Assembly (NCBI GenBank): GCA_030618905.1
Contig: JAUXCL010000181.1
Coordinates: 1-5,124, forward strand
Direction of reading: 5' to 3'
From: Bacteroidales bacterium
GTDB taxonomy: Bacteria > Bacteroidota > Bacteroidia > Bacteroidales > B18-G4
DNA: 5,124 nt
Below, one piece after another: positions 4,051-5,124 of the stretch. The position numbers and the translations under genes were made by a program. The notes under the pieces were generated by a model that was not told the origin of the DNA, searched no databases, and saw only the letters and a program-made list of their open reading frames with translations. Numbering within the stretch: the stretch's first letter is position 1; every line of letters starts with the position of its first letter.

Positions 4051-5124
4051 TTATTCTATGATCATTTTTCTGGTTACTGCATCCAGGCCAGTCGTAAGGG
4101 TAAAGAAATAAATACCGCTTTCCAGGTCTTCCGCTTCGATAGCAATCTTATGCAATCCTGAGCCGTAGTGACCGTAATCGATAGTTTTTACTTTTTGTCC
4201 CAGAATATTGGAAACCTCCAGCGTTACATTTGCATCCCTGCTCAAGGTCATGTTCACATAAGTTACATTATTGAAGGGATTCGGGAAGTTTTGTGAAACG
4301 GTGATCAGGTTTTCCTCATACTCATGTGTGGACACCCAGAAACCAAAATCATCATCCGTAATCCTGAATTCATCCACATATTTGAAGGTAACGGGGTCAA
4401 TATTATTGGCCGGGTTCATGGTCTGACAAACAAAAGGAATTTCGTACTCTCCACCATGATCAAAGACATAGTATGAGGCTGTTGCCATCCATGATTTCCA
4501 CATCACCGGAGTAAAGGCAGTTACATTAAACATTTCTGTATAGGACATATCAGAAACCCTGTAACCCGTGCAATAGATGTCGGGAGCATTATTGTCACCT
4601 ATATTATCGATCCGGGTATTTTGCCATGAGAAGAATAGCTTGGAAGCATCAGGAGTGACTGAAATGTAAGGACGCAGATCCTCACTGAGATCATTTCCTG
4701 TGGAACCCGGGTATGTCCCGCGGAAAGTATAGGGCCTTGTCAGGGTATCAGCATACCAGGCACTCATATCGCCGTATGAAGCTGCGTGGATCAATGCGAT
4801 CAATCCTTGACAACCGAGCTCAGGCTCTTCAGTAAATTTGGTAATAATGCTCCAATCATTACTTCCCTTAACGCCAACCACAAACGTAATGTGTGGATTG
4901 CCATTTATATCCACAGCTATGTCCATATCAAATGCCGTTGTAAATATAATTTCTGTTCTGTCAGGCAGGGGTGGTACAAATAACTTTTCAATGAGAGCAT
5001 CTGTCAGGTAGTTTAATACAGCAGGTAATCCATGTGGGCCACCGAGTTGTACATTGTATGGTCCATCCCAGTTTGCACCGCCATCAGTGGTCTTAAACAG
5101 AATGGGGTAATATGCCAGGTCAGC
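4051..5124 (-). CDS. Secreted protein with Asp-box-like motif and T9SS type A sorting domain (5' partial)
   Basis: The C-terminal 357 residues are in the window; the frame is open to the right edge, so the start and signal peptide lie outside. The inner ATG at 4924-4926 is not a convincing start, because coding sequence with recognisable features continues upstream. The visible part begins with YYPILFKTTDGGANW, an Asp-box-like (BNR) motif of sialidase-type propellers, and has DIAVDINGNPHITFV, a phrase common in beta-propeller repeats. The last 82 residues (4054-4299) form a T9SS type A sorting domain: NFPNPFN, NVTLEVSNILGQKV, SGLHKIAIEAEDLESGIYFF and the basic end TRKMIIE. The domain directs export through the T9SS and is normally cleaved with attachment to the surface or release. 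The enzymatic or binding role is unknown. A terminator follows at 4001-4028. Confidence 0.9.
   Translation of the reverse strand, partial: ADLAYYPILFKTTDGGANWDGPYNVQLGGPHGLPAVLNYLTDALIEKLFVPPLPDRTEIIFTTAFDMDIAVDINGNPHITFVVGVKGSNDWSIITKFTEEPELGCQGLIALIHAASYGDMSAWYADTLTRPYTFRGTYPGSTGNDLSEDLRPYISVTPDASKLFFSWQNTRIDNIGDNNAPDIYCTGYRVSDMSYTEMFNVTAFTPVMWKSWMATASYYVFDHGGEYEIPFVCQTMNPANNIDPVTFKYVDEFRITDDDFGFWVSTHEYEENLITVSQNFPNPFNNVTYVNMTLSRDANVTLEVSNILGQKVKTIDYGHYGSGLHKIAIEAEDLESGIYFFTLTTGLDAVTRKMIIE

Noticed and set aside
4924..4926. In-frame ATG as the start of the T9SS cargo gene
   Set aside because: The frame continues upstream to the window edge with an Asp-box-like motif, and no signal peptide follows this ATG. 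A secreted T9SS protein needs one.

Overview
This window most likely comes from a member of the Bacteroidota (Bacteroidia-like, environmental or gut relative). The evidence is a C-terminal type IX secretion (T9SS) sorting domain, bS6/bS18/bL9 sequences of Bacteroidota type, A-rich leaders without Shine-Dalgarno sites before most genes, and promoter -7 boxes of the TAnnTTTG kind used by the Bacteroidota primary sigma factor. Base composition is moderate to AT-rich, and no mobile element, CRISPR array, tRNA or rRNA was seen.

Layout, left to right. Positions 1-77 are an array of eleven 7-bp repeats. A promoter with both -33 and -7 elements follows, then the plus-strand ribosomal operon rpsF-rpsR-rplI (173-1282). 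Only rplI has a strong Shine-Dalgarno site. Two bases after the rplI stop lies the 3' end of a minus-strand GtrA-family membrane protein (1285-1689). The gap at 1690-1891 is almost wholly short tandem repeats, with period 8 changing to period 7, and runs exactly up to the stop codon of the next minus-strand gene. That gene (1892-3670) encodes an exported M28 zinc metallopeptidase with a PA-like insert and a C-terminal PDZ domain.

The 380-bp gap at 3671-4050 has no convincing protein gene but is dense in signals. It holds a minus-strand -7 box for the peptidase and a plus-strand -7 box at 3782-3789. Beyond that lies about 160 bp with several inverted repeats, ending in a clear plus-strand intrinsic terminator (3931-3956). 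A UUCG-type hairpin follows (3968-3987), then a minus-strand terminator (4001-4028). Because no plus-strand protein gene precedes the plus-strand terminator, a small structured RNA at about 3796-3956 is the best candidate for something undescribed here.

The window ends inside a minus-strand gene (4051 to beyond 5124) for a secreted protein with an Asp-box-like motif and a T9SS type A sorting domain. Its reading frame is open to the window edge, so the start lies outside.

The genes form separate units: translation machinery, a membrane transporter-like protein of the polyprenyl-glycan type, a periplasmic or secreted peptidase, and a T9SS cargo protein. Nothing suggests one shared pathway. The novelty lies in the noncoding parts and in the translational signals.
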